From Triticum aestivum (taxonomy: Eukaryota > Streptophyta > Magnoliopsida > Poales > Poaceae), in contig NC_057811.1 in the NCBI RefSeq assembly GCF_018294505.1, positions 28,119,132 to 28,183,131 of the forward strand: DNA of 64,000 nucleotides. The letters are read 5' to 3'. The notes beneath the pieces were generated by a model. It saw only the letters and a list, made by a program, of their open reading frames with translations, had not been told where the DNA came from and ran no database searches. Position 1 is the first letter of the stretch, and every line of letters starts with the position of its first letter. The position numbers and the translations under genes were made by a program. Of the stretch, positions 9,613 through 21,256 are shown one piece after another.

Positions 9613-12590
9613 GCATCCCCAAGCTTAATTCCTGCTCGTCCTCGAGTAGGTAAATGATAAAAATGATAATTTTTGATGTGGAATGCTACCTAGCATAATC
9701 TTGATCATGTATCTAATCATGGCATGAATATTAAGACACGAGTGATTCAAAGCAATAGTCTATCATTTGACATTAAGACAATAATACTTCAAGCATACTA
9801 ATAAAGCAATCATGTCTTTTCAAAATAACATGGCCAAAGAAAGTTATCCCTACAAAATCATATGGTCTGGCTATGCTCCATCTTCACCACACAAAATATT
9901 CAAATCATGCACAACCCCGATGACAAGCCAAGCAATTGTTTCATATTTTTGATGTTCTCAAACCTTTTCAACTGTCACGCAATACATGAGCCTGAGCCAT
10001 GGACATAGCACTATAGGTGGAATAGAATATGATGGTGGAGGTTGTGTGGAGAAGACAAAAAGGAGAAAGTCTCACATCGACGCGGCTAATCAACGGGCTA
10101 TGGAGATGCCCATCAATTGATGTCAATGTGAGGAGTAGGGATTGCTATGCAACGGATGCACTAAGAGCTATAAGTGTATGAAAGCTCAAACTGGAAACTA
10201 AGTGGGTGTGCATCCAACTTGTTTGCTCATGAAGACCTCGGGCATTTGAGGAAGCCCATCATTGGAATATACAAGCCAAGTTCTATAATGAAAATTCCCA
10301 CTAGTATATGAAAGTGATAACTGAAGAGACTCTCTATATGAAGAACATGGCGCTATTTTGAAGCATAAGTGTGGAAAAAGGATAGTAGCATTGTCCCTTC
10401 TTTTCTTTTTTTTCCTTTTTTTCTTTTTTTTGTCGGGCTTCTTTGGCCCCCTTTTATTATTTAGGCTTCTTTGGCCTTTTTTTCGAGACAATGCTCTAAT
10501 AATGATGATCATCACACTTTTATTTACTTACAACTCAATATTACAACTCGATACAAAGATATGACTCTATATGAATGCCTCTGGCGGTGTACCGGGATGT
10601 GCAATGATCTAGCGTAGCAATGACATCAAAAAAATGGACAAGCCATGAAAACATCATGCTAGCTATCTTAAGATCATGCAAAGCAATATGGCAATAAATG
10701 CTCAAGTCATGTATATGATGATGATGGAAGTTGCATGGCAATATATCTCGGAATGGCTATGGAAATGCCATGATAGGTAGGTATGGTGGCTGTTTTGAGG
10801 AAGATATAAGGAGGTTTATGTGTGATAGAGCCTATCGTATCACGGGGTTTGGATGCACCGGCGAAGTTTGCACCAACTCTCGAGATGAGAAAGGGCAATG
10901 CACGGTACCGAAGAGGCTAGCAATGATGGAAGGGTGAGAGTGCGTATAATCCATGGACTCAACATTAGTCATTAGGAACTCACATACTTATTGCAAAAAT
11001 CTATTATTCATTGAAACAAAGTATTATGCGCATGCTCCTAGGGGATAGATTGGTAGGAAAAGACCATCGCTCATCCCCGACCGCCACTCATAAGGAAGAC
11101 AATCAATAAATACCTCATGCTCCAACTTCGTTACATAACGGTTCACCATACGTGCATGCTACGGGAATCACAAACTTCAACACAAGTATTTCTACAATCC
11201 ACAACTACCCACTAGCATGACTCTAATATCACCATCTTTATATCGCAAAACTATTGCAAGGAATCAAACATATCATATTCAGTGATCTACAAGTTTTATG
11301 TAGGATTTTATGACTAACCATGTGAATGACCAGTTCCTGTCAATCTCTAAATAGATATAAGTGAAGCAAGAGAGTTTAGTTCTTTCTACAAAAGATATGC
11401 CCACGCTCTAACAAGTATAAGTGAAGCAAAAGAGCATTCTACAAATGGCGGTTTTGTATGTGAAGAGAAACAGGCAATCCAAACTTCAAATGATATAAGT
11501 GAAGCACATGAAGCATTCTATAAAGCCATACTCAAAAGATATAAGTGAAGTGCAATGAGCATTCTATAAATCAACCAAGGACTATCTCGTACCAGCATGG
11601 TGCATAAAAGAAAAAGTGAAAACTAAATGCAAAAGACGCTCCAAGATTTGCACATATCGCATGAACGAAACGAATCCGAAAACATACCGATACTTGTTGA
11701 AGAAAGATGGGATGCCTTCCGGGGCATCCCCAAGCTTAGACGCTTGAGTCTCCTTGAATATTTACTTGGGGTGCCTTGGGCATCCCCAAGCTTGATCTCT
11801 TGCCTCTCCTCCTTCTCCTCACATCGAGAGCTCCTCGATCTTCGAACACTTCATCCACACAAAACTCAACAGAAAACTCGGTAAGATCCGTTAGTATAAT
11901 AAAGCAAATCACTACTCTAAGTACTGTTGCAAACCAATTCATATTTTGTTTTTGCATTGTAGCTACTGTAATATAACTTTTCCATGGCTTAATCCACTGA
12001 TAGAAATCGATAGTTTCATCAAAACAAGCAAACGATGCATCAAAAACAGAATCTGTCTTAAACAGGACAGTCTGTAGTAATCTGAACATTCACCATACTT
12101 ATGATACTCCAACAATTCTTCCCAAATTAGGAAAAATAAATAATTTGTATAGAAAGACAGTGCAAAAAGTTTGAGAACCGTTTGACGTTCCAGTAAAAAA
12201 TGTAAAATCGCGCACTACAGCCAAAGTTTCTATTCTGCACCGCACAAACCAACAAGCAGTGTAAACATCCTAAAGGCAAATCTTGGCACATTATTTTTGT
12301 AATACAATGGAATTGTACAAGGAGATAATTATTTTTGTTGAGAAGTTTCTGTAATCAAGGGTCACAAAGTTTCCATGGGCATGAACAAAGTTCAAGGCTA
12401 GCTCCCATTTTAACAATGCTCGTCTTTCTCACTTTCGCTTTTCTTTTTGAAAAAGTTTTAGGTTCCCCTGTTTAGTTTTTGTTTTTAAACTTTATAAAAG
12501 CACAAAACAGAAATAAATGACTCTCTAAAACTTCCGGGTTGTCTCCCTGGCAGCGCTTTCTTTAAAGCCATTAAGCTAGGCATATAGTGC
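9613..12590 (-). other. Non-coding 3' block of the Gypsy-like element
   Basis: There is no coding frame. On the minus strand this ~3-kb block aligns by eye along its length with 40880-43701 and, in part, 45285-46880 in elements Y and X, which have different LTRs. It contains two hairpins built from the PPT-like phrase: 11709-11716 with 11723-11730, and 11768-11775 with 11778-11787. It also holds repeated 'aagatataagtgaagca' phrases (about 11350-11550). Confidence 0.7.
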
Positions 12591-13932
12591 TCAAGTAATG
12601 GATCCACCCGGATCCCAAGGTATATCAAAGCCAATTTTAATTAACAATGATTTGTGATTTAGTAGCGAGCACAAAGTAACATATATCATGCAACAATGAA
12701 GTCTTACTCTCTTCCTATGCATCGGCATGTCATAAAAGAACAATTCATGCACACAAAGTACAGGCCAATGCATAGTATAAACAGTTTCTTGCAATTTTAT
12801 CGTGTTCGAAACATAGAGAGGTGGAGATGTAGTTCCTCTCTCATAATAATTGCAAGTAGGAGCAGCAAGCACATGCATATTACATTCATCAAAATCATCA
12901 TGTGCAACAGTAAAATGCAACCCGTCAATATAATCCTTAATAAGAGCAAACTTCTCCGATATAGTGTAGTTTAGAGAATTCAAAAAGATAATAGGACTAT
13001 TATGTGTGCGTGCAATAGCAACAATTTCATGTTTAACATAAGGAACTACAGCAAGTTCATCTCCATAAGCATCATTCATATTGGCATCTTGGCCACAAGC
13101 ATAGCAAGCATCATCAAAAAGGGATATTTCAAAAGAATCAACGGGATCATAACAATCATCATAGCAATCATCCTTCGGTAAGCACAAAAGGACATTAAAT
13201 AATGTATGAGTTGAAGAGTTACTCTCATTAGAAGGTGGGCACGGGTAGCTAATCCGCTCTTCCTTCTTTTGTTCTTCGCACTCCTCATCATCTTTTTCAT
13301 CCAATGAGCTCACAGTTTCATCAATTTCTTCTTCCATAGACTCCTGCAAAATATTAGTCTCTTCTTGGACAGCGGAGACTTTCTCAATAAAATCATCAAT
13401 ATCGGCATTGTATTCATAATTCTCATAGAAATATTTAAGTATAGCAAAATTTTCAGGTCTGTAAATAGCATCATAAAGATTTTCACACTCTTTAAACAAA
13501 GATTCGATTGCATAAGCACCCATAAAAGCAACGAATTTTTCTATTTGTTCCACATCATAGTAATCATATATACCTTTAGCATAAGAAGCCTAGGTTTCAT
13601 TATTGTTAAATTTGCATGAAAAGGGAAGGTGTGGAGCCTTCATCCTAGAGCAACAAGTATAATCATATCTCAAGCAAAGCTCCCGAGGATACCAATGCAA
13701 CATATGAATTTGATCCCATAATAGTTTCCCTTTTTGAGTCAAGCGATAATCCCTAAAGTATTCACATTGATCCAACGTGTCTCCCATTACATAATTGAAT
13801 GGGATTTTCTCAGGATTATTAAAGTAGTGCATAATATTTTTCACATAACCAGCATCGAGGGTTTTATGAGGTTCCCCATCTCCATGAGTAGCAAGTACAC
13901 CTTTTTTTTGGTATTTCGTGTTCCATATCCAT
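12591..13932 (-). pseudogene. Gag-like protein of the non-autonomous Gypsy-like element
   Basis: An ATG at 13932 (MDMEHEIPKK) enters a run of eight A's (13919-13912 on the minus strand), where one base shift is needed to continue as VLATHGDGEPHKTLDAGYVK. The frame then reads NIMHYFNNPEKIPFNYVMGD, meets a TAG at 13592-13590, and goes on 320 codons to 12591: KFVAFMGAYAIESLFKECEN, an acidic middle (EEEIDETVSSLDEKDDEE) and a Cys/His-containing tail. It sits straight after the PBS, the gag position. No zinc knuckle or enzyme motif is visible. I infer a gag-derived protein; it is disabled here by one stop and one frameshift. Confidence 0.6.
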
Positions 13933-14027
13933 AACTAAAGACAGAGAACAACTTAGAACAACAAATAAAAATTACTTAGTGATAAAGCAAACAAGCACAC
14001 ACGAGAATATTCACCCCACGCTATTGC

Positions 14028-14045
14028 TCCCCGGCAACGGCGCCA
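14028..14045 (-). other. Primer-binding site (tRNA-Asp type)
   Basis: On the minus strand the site reads tggcgccgttgccgggga, a match to the complement of the plant tRNA-Asp 3' end including CCA. It lies a few bases inside the 5' LTR. Confidence 0.85.
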
Positions 14046-14056
14046 GAAAAAGGTCT

Positions 14057-15576
14057 TGATAACCCACAAGTATAGGGGATCAATTGTAGCCTCTTTCGAT
14101 AAGTAAGAGTGTCGAACCCAACGAGGAGCTAAAGGTAGAACAAATATTCCCTCAAGTTCTATCGACCACCGATACAACTCTACGCACGCTTAACGTTCGC
14201 TTTACCTAGAACAAGTATGAAACTAGAAGTACTTTGTAGGTGTTGTTGGATAGGTTTGCAAGAAAATAAAGAGCATGTAAATAAAAAGTAGGGTGTTTAG
14301 ATAAGGACACAACTAAATTAGTTTTAGTGGAGAGCTTTTTGTCACGAGAAAGTTATTTGTCCCTAGGAAATCGATAACTAGACCGGTAATCATTATTGCA
14401 ATTTTATATGAGGGTGAGGCATAAGCTAACATACTTTCTCTTCTTGGATCATATGCACTTATGATTGGAACTCTAGCAAGCATCCGCAACTACTAAAGAT
14501 CATTAAGGTAAAACCCAACCATAGCATTATAAGGCATCAAGTCCTCTTTACTCCCATACGCAAACAACCTACTTACTCGGGTCTGTGCTTCTGTCACTCA
14601 CGCCACCCACCATAAGCAAATCATGAACATATTGCAAACCCTACAGCGGGGATCCCTCACGCTTGTGCGACACGGAGAGCACCATAGGGCAGCACCAACA
14701 ATAAAACATGCAAATCAAACCAATCACGATCATCAATTAACCCATAGGACAAAACGGATCTACTCAAACATCATAGGATAGCCATACATCATTGGGAAAT
14801 AATATATAGCGTTGAGCACCATGTTTAAGTAGAGATTACAGCGGGTAAAAGAGGGGTTGCACCGCTGCGTAGAGGGGTGAAGAGTTGGTGATGACGGTGG
14901 TGAAGTTGTTGGTGTAGATTGCGGTGATGATGATGGCCCCGGCGGCACTCCGGCGCCACCGGAAGCGAGGGGGAGAGAGCCCCTCCTTCTTCTTCTTCCT
15001 TGACCTTCTCCCTAGATGGGAGAAGGGTTTCCCCTCTGGTCCATGGTTTCCATGGCGTGGGAGGGGCGAGAGCCCCTCCGAGATTGGATCTGTCTCTCTG
15101 TCTCTCTCTGTTTCTGCGTTCCCTTCTGCCCTTTAATCGTTTCTTATATTCCCGGAGATCCGTAACTCTGATTGGGCTGAATTTTGGACACGATCTCTAT
15201 CCGGATATTAGCTTTGTTGCAGCGAAAGAAGGGCACCAACCGCCTTACGGGGTAGCCACGATGGCCCAGGGCGCGCCTGACCCCCTGGGGCGCGCCCCCT
15301 GCCTCGTGCCCCCTCGGGCATCGTCTCGCGTTGATTTTCTCCCCAAAAATCACATTTATTCCAAAAAAGTTCTCCGTTAGTTTTTATCCCGTTTGGACTC
15401 TGTTTGATATGGATTTTCTACGAAACAAAAAATATGCAACAAACAGAAACTGGCACTGGGCACTGGATCAATATGTTAGTCCCAAAAATAGTATAAAATT
15501 TTGCCAAAAGTATATGAAAGTTGTAGAATATTGGCATGGAACAATCAAAAATTATAGATACGACAAAGACGTATCA
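14057..15576 (-). repeat. 5' LTR of the 7.5-kb Gypsy-like element
   Basis: 1520 bp, TGATAAC...GTATCA, beside the PBS. It is longer than its partner because of small indels. Short frames inside it are not genes. Confidence 0.85.
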
Positions 15577-15944
15577 GCATGCATGGGCGCGGCGGGTGCA
15601 GCCAAACGCACGGGGGCCGGCGCCACGGTGGGTGGAGGGGTGCGCACGGGCACGGGCGCTTGCATGTACACGAGCTCGCGCTGGTCTGCGGAGACCTCGC
15701 TGACGCCCGCGGCTTCCAGCTCTGCGATAGTTCTCAGCGACCAGCCCGTCAATGCTACGGGGATGGTCGCTGGCGCGGGCGCGAGGATGGGAGCTGGGAC
15801 GGGAGCGGGGGCAGCAACCGCTACGGCGTGCTCGTTCTGGGCCATGTCCATGAGGCCCCATTCCTCCTTATTTTCTATCTCCTCCGACTCGGAGTTGACT
15901 TCACCAAACTTGAAGACTAGTGGCAGATGATCATTCTGCGCCAT
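15577..15944 (-). pseudogene. 5' part of a Pro/Ala-rich gene of unknown function
   Basis: The ATG at 15944-15942 sits in a strong context (ACCATGG). The frame reads MAQNDHLPLVFKFGEVNSE, an acidic SEEIENKEEWGLMDMAQNEH, a low-complexity VAAPAPVPAPILAPAPAT, then SLRTIAELEAAGVSEVSADQ and PPPTVAPAPVRLAAPAAP. It is cut at 15577 by the LTR retrotransposon. The in-frame ATG further upstream (16025) gives a less natural N-terminus. Third positions are GC-rich, as in grass genes. I know no family with this layout. Left of the retrotransposon the P/A-rich phrase appears again, so the intact gene probably had tandem P/A repeats of about 70-75 bp. Confidence 0.5.
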
Positions 15945-16410
15945 GGTGGTGGAGGTTTGCTGGGGGGAGGGGAATGGGAGGCAAATTGTAAGGCCGCCCG
16001 TATTAAACAGCAGCCCGGGCGCCATTAATGGAGAGGAAGGCGGGCGGCCATGGAAGTCAAAGGGATCGCTTCCCAGTGAGCCTGTTCAGCGTACAGCTGC
16101 ATGCTTCCCGGTGAGCCTGCGCATTGGAGGTCAGCTTGCATGCCTCTCGGTCAGCCTGCGCATCGGACTGCGCTCGCACGCCTCCCGTTTAGTCAAGGTC
16201 AAGCAACTGTCCGCACCACACCTCCTACAGCCATTAAAACCAAGACACGTGGCGTCACGTGAATGGTTAACCGAACGCACACATTTGAGATATTAAAGTG
16301 GCAGCTATTCTTTCAAAATGCCTTTGTTGGCTGTCATTATTCGAGTGCGCCTTCTCTCAAAATGGACACGAAAAATACCACATCATGTCGGGTGCCATTC
16401 CATGATAGCA
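15945..16410 (-). promoter_or_regulatory. Upstream region of the Pro/Ala-rich gene
   Basis: This is probably the promoter and leader for the minus-strand gene. It contains three diverged copies of a phrase like 'gtgagcctgcgcat' (about 16075-16165). No sure TATA box was found. Confidence 0.3.
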
Positions 16411-19400
16411 TGCCAAGTTTCATGAATTTCAGACGAGTTTTTGGATTTACTAGAATTTAAAAACCAGGCATCTCAATATTTGTCAGCAATCAACGGTGCC
16501 CTGGTGTTTGAAATTCATTCTCATTTCTTGCATGGGACCTAAGCATGCACCCAAGGACACATATTTGATTTTTCAACCAATTTATATGAACTGGAGCATG
16601 TGCATGTAGTTCAAATTTGAATTATGCACATAAATGCATTGAAAACTCAGTTAATGCATAAAAATGTCCAAAAGAACCCTGAAAATCACAAAATTTGACA
16701 CAACACTCCTGTTGTTCTATGTTGACACGAGAAAAAATTTGGAAGCAATAAGAGGCAGTGGATATCGTTTCGTCCCCAAAGGTGGGACGTTCCCTACCGA
16801 AACCATGATGGTTGTTGTGACAATCATATACCCAAACCTGCCCCAAACGGGACAAAAATTTTACCACGGCATGTTGATGCCGCTCCATGAAAGCATGCCA
16901 AGTTTCATGAATTTCAGACGAGTTTTGGATTTACTAGAATTTAAAAACGAGGCATCTCAATGTTTTGCCGGCAATCAATGGTGCCCTGGTGTTCGAAATT
17001 CATTCCCATTTCTTGCATGGGACCTAAGCATGCACCCAAGGACGCAGATTTGATTTTTCAATCAATTTATATGCACTGGAGCATGTGCATGTAGTTCAAA
17101 TTTGAATTATGCACATAAATGCATTAAAAACTCAGTTAATGCATAAAAATGTCCAAAAGAACCCCGAAAAATTAAAAAAATTGACACAACACTCCTGTTG
17201 TTCTATGTTGACATGAGAAAATTTTTGGAAGCAATAAGAGGCAGTGGATATCGTTTCATCCCCAAAGGTGGGACGTTCCCTACCAAAACCACGATGCTTG
17301 TTGTGAGAAGCTATGGTTTGTGAGAAGCATATACCCAAACCTGCCCCAAACGGGACAAAATTTTTACTACGACATGTTGATGCCGCTCCATGAAAGCATG
17401 CCAAGTTTCATGAATTTCAGACGAGTTTTGGATTTACAAGAATTTAAAAACGAGGCATCTCAATGTTTTGCCGGCAATCAATGGTGCCCTGGTGTTTGAA
17501 ATCCATTCCCATTTCTTGCATGGGACCTAAGCATGCACCCAAGGACACATATTTGATTTTTCAACCAATTTATATGCACTGGAGCATGTGCATGTAGTTC
17601 AAATTTGAATTATGCACATAAATGCATTGAAAACTCAGTTAATGCATAAAAATGTAGAAAAGAACCCCGAAAAATCACAAAAAATTGGCACAACACTCCT
17701 GTTGTTCTATGTTGACATGAGAAATTTTTTGGAAGCAATAAGAGGCAGTGGATATCGTTTCGTCCCCAAAGGTGGGACGTTCCCTACCGAAACCATGATG
17801 CTTGTTGTGAGAAGCTCTGGTTTGTGAGAAACATATACCCAAACCCGCCCGAAACGGGACAAAAAATTTACCACGACATGTTGATGCCGCTCCATGATAG
17901 CATTCCAAGTTTCATGAATTTCAGACGAGTTTTGGATTTAGAAGAATTTAAAAACCAGGCATCTCAATGTTTTGCCGGCAATCAACAGTGCCCTGGTGTT
18001 TGGACATCATTCCCATCTCTTGCATGGGACCTAGAAATTCACCCAAGGACACATATTAGATTTTTCAACAAACATTAGTGCATTGGAGAATGTGCTTGTA
18101 GTTCAAATTTGAATTATGCATATAAAATGCCTAGAAAACCCAGTTAATGCATAAAAATGTCCAAACGAACCCCGAAATATCACAAAAATTGACACAACAC
18201 TCATGTTGTTCTATGTTGACACTAGAAATTTTTTGAAAGCAATAAGAGGCAATGGATATCGTTTCGTCCCCAAAGGTGAGCCGTTCCCTATCGAAACCAT
18301 CATGCTTGTTGTGAGAAGCTCTGGATTGTGAGAAGCTTATACCCGAACCTGCCCCAAATGGGACAAAGTTTTTTACCATGGCATGTTGATGCCGCTCCAT
18401 GATAGCATGCCAAGTTTCATGAATTTCATACGAGTTTTGGATTTACTAGAATTTAAAAACCAGGCATCTCAACGTTTTGCCGGCAATCAACAGTGCCCTG
18501 GTGTTTGAATTTCATTCCCATCTCTTGCATGGGACCTAGAAATTCACCCAAGGACACGCATGTGATTTTTCAACCAACTTTGGTGCATGGAGCATGTGCT
18601 TGTAGTTCAAATTTGAATTATGCACATAAAATGCCTAGAAAACCCAGTTAATGCATAAAAAAGGCCAAACGAACCCCAACAAATTCCAAGATTGAACACA
18701 ACACTCCTATTGTTCTATGTTGACACTAGAAATTTTTTGAAAGCAATAAGAGGCAACGGATATCGTCCCGTCACCAAAGGTGGTACGTTCCCTATAGAAA
18801 CCATCATGCTTGTTGTGAGAAGCTCTGGTTTGTGAGAAGCTTATACCCGAACCTGCCCCAAATGGGACAAAATTTTCACCACGGCATGTTGATGCCGCTC
18901 CATGATAGCATGCCAAGTTTCATGAATTTCGGACGAGTTTTGGATTTACTAGAATTTAAAAACCAGGCATCTCAACGTTTTCCCGGCAATCAACAGTGCC
19001 ATGGTGTTTCAATTTCATTCCCATCTCTTGCATGGGACCTAGAAATTCACCCAAGGACACACATGTCATTTTTCAACCAACTTTGGTGCACTGGAGCATG
19101 TGCTTATAGTTTAAATTTGAATTATGCACATAAAATGCCTAGAAAACCCAGTTAATGTATAAAAAAGGCCAAACGAACCCCGAAAAATTCCAAGATTGAA
19201 CACAACACTCATGTTGTTCTATGTTGACACTAGAATTTTTTTGAAAGCAATAAGAGGCAACGTATATCGTCTCGTCCCCAAAGGTGGTACGTTCCCTATC
19301 GAAACCATCATGCTTGTTGTGAGAAGCTCTGGTTTGTGAGAAGCTTATACCCAAACCTGCCCCAAATGAGACAAAATTTTCACCACGGCATGTTGATGCC

Positions 19401-19519
19401 GCTCCATGATAGCATGCCAAGTTTCATGAATTTTTCAGACAAGTTTTGGATTTACTAGAATTTAAAAACCAGGTATCTCAATGTTTTGCCGGCAATCAAC
19501 AGTGCCCTGGTGTTTGAAA
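16411..19519. repeat. Tandem array of ~504-bp monomers
   Basis: The landmark 'tgccaagtttcatgaattt' (or a variant) starts at 16411, 16896, 17399, 17903, 18408, 18911 and 19415, giving steps of 485, 503, 504, 505, 503 and 504 bp. Each monomer carries a small hairpin (ggcat-gttg-atgcc), a 'tgcatgggacctaa' or 'tgcatgggacctag' phrase, and an open frame on the minus strand containing HxGFxRERxTFGD and SYCFQK (monomer ORFs end at about 16622, 17132, 17675, 18131, 18707 and 19139). The last monomer is interrupted at 19519 by the Angela-type element and resumes at 28064. Neighbouring monomers resemble each other most, as expected of local amplification. Confidence 0.9.
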
Positions 19520-21256
19520 TGAAGGAAATATGCCCTAGAGGCAATAATAAAGTTATTATTTATTTCCTTATTTCATGATAAATGTTTATTATTCATGCTA
19601 GAATTGTATTAGCCGGAAACTTAGTACATGTGTGAATACATAGACAAACAGAGTGTCACTAGTATGCCTCTACTTGACTAGCTCGTTGAATCAAAGATGG
19701 TTAAGTTTCCTAGCCATAGACATGAGTTGTCATTTGATTAACGGGATCACATCATTAGGAGAATGATGTGATTGACTCGACCCATTCCGTTAGCTTAGCA
19801 CTTGATCGTTTAGTATGTTGCTATTGCTTTCTTCATGACTTATACATGTTCCTATGACTATGAGATTATGCAACTCCCGTTTATCGGAGGAACACTTTGT
19901 GTGCTACCAAACGTCAGAACGTAACTGGGTGTTATAAAGGTGCTCTACAGGTGTCTCCGAAGGTACTTGTTGAGTTGGCGTATTTCGAGATTAGGATTTG
20001 TCACTCCGATAGTCGGAGAGGTATCTCTGGGCCCGCTCGGTAATACACATCACTATAAGCCTTGCAAGCATTGTAACTAATGAGTTAGTTGCGGGATGAT
20101 GTATTACAGAACGAGTAAAGAGACTTGCCAGTAACGAGATTGAACTAGGTATTGAGATACCGACGATTGAATCTCGGGCAAGTAACATACCGATGACAAA
20201 GGGAACAACGTATGTTGTTATGCGGTTTGACCGATAAAGATCTTCGTACAATATGTGGGAGCCAATATGAGCATCCAGGTTCCGCTATTGGTTATTGATC
20301 GGAGACGTGTCTCGGTCATGTCTACATAGTTCTCGAACTCGTAGGGTCCGCACGCTTAAAGTTCTGTGACGATTCGTATTATCAGTTTATATGTTTTGAT
20401 GTACCGAAGGTAGTTTGGAGTCCCGGATGAGATCGGGGACATGACGAGGAGTTTTGAAATGGTCGAGACGTGAAGATCGATATATTGGACGACTATATTC
20501 GGACATCAGAAAGGTTCCAAGTGATTCGGGTATTTTTGGAGTACCGGGGGAGTTACGGGAATACGGGAGTACATATGGGCCTTAGTGGGCTTTAGGGGAA
20601 AAGAGGAGAAGCCACGAGGGCTGGCCGCGCGCCCCCATGGGCCTAGTTCGAATTGGACTAGGGGAGGGGCTGCGCCCCCTCTTTCCTTCTCCTCCCCCTT
20701 TCCTTCCTTCCCCCCTCCTAGTGGGACTAGGAAAGGGGAGTCCTACTCCCACTAGGAGGAGGAGTCCTCCTCCAGGCGCGCCCTCTAGGGCCGGCCGGCC
20801 TCCCCCCTTGCTCCTTTATATACGGGGCCAGGGGGCACCCCAAGACACACAAGTTGATCTATTGATCTATTCCAGCCGTGTGTGGTGCCCCCTCTCCACC
20901 ATATTCCACCTCAGCCATATCGTAGCGGTGCTTAGGTGAAGCCCTGCATCGGTAATAACATCATCACCGTCACCACGCCGTCGTGCTGACGGAACTCTCC
21001 CATGAAGCTCTGCTGGATCGGAGTTCGTGGGACGTCATCGAGCTGAACGTGTGCTGAACTTGGAGGTGTCGTACGTTCGGTACTTGGATCGGTCGGATCG
21101 TGAAGACGTACTACTACATCAACCGCGTTGTGCTAACGCTTCCGCTTTCGGTCTATGCGTGTACGTGGAAAAACACTCTCCCCTCTCGTTGCTATGCATC
21201 ACCATGATCCTGCGTGTGCGTAAGATTTTTTTTTGAAATTACTACGTTCCTCAACA
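19520..21256 (+). repeat. 5' LTR of Angela-type copy A
   Basis: 1737 bp, starting TGAAGGAAATATGCCC and ending TTCCTCAACA. A TATA-like 'cctttatatacgg' at about 20811 precedes the likely transcription start. The 20637-20939 and similar open frames within it are not genes. Confidence 0.95.

Larger units (their letters stand above)
8122..15576 (-). mobile_element. Non-autonomous Gypsy-like LTR retrotransposon
   Basis: Two LTRs (8122-9612 and 14057-15576) start TGATAACCCACAAG and end GTATCA. Next to the right LTR, on the minus strand, is a primer-binding site tggcgccgttgccgggga (14045-14028), complementary to the 3' end of plant tRNA-Asp. Next to the left LTR is the polypurine tract aagcttggggatgc. 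Orientation is therefore minus. The interior has one decayed gag-like frame and about 3 kb of non-coding sequence. No protease, integrase or reverse transcriptase is present, so it must have moved using proteins made elsewhere. The flanking 5-mers differ (GCGCC left, GCATG right), so no clean target duplication remains. The host is a Pro/Ala-rich gene. Confidence 0.85.

Noticed and set aside
10198..10515. Lys-rich frame
   Set aside because: Comes from a T-rich low-complexity stretch in the non-coding block of a retrotransposon; homologous blocks do not keep it.
20637..20939. Pro/Arg-rich frames in the Angela LTRs (also about 27394-27705, 34471-34833, 52149-52469)
   Set aside because: They fall in the GC-rich transcribed part of the LTR and differ in frame or length between LTR copies.
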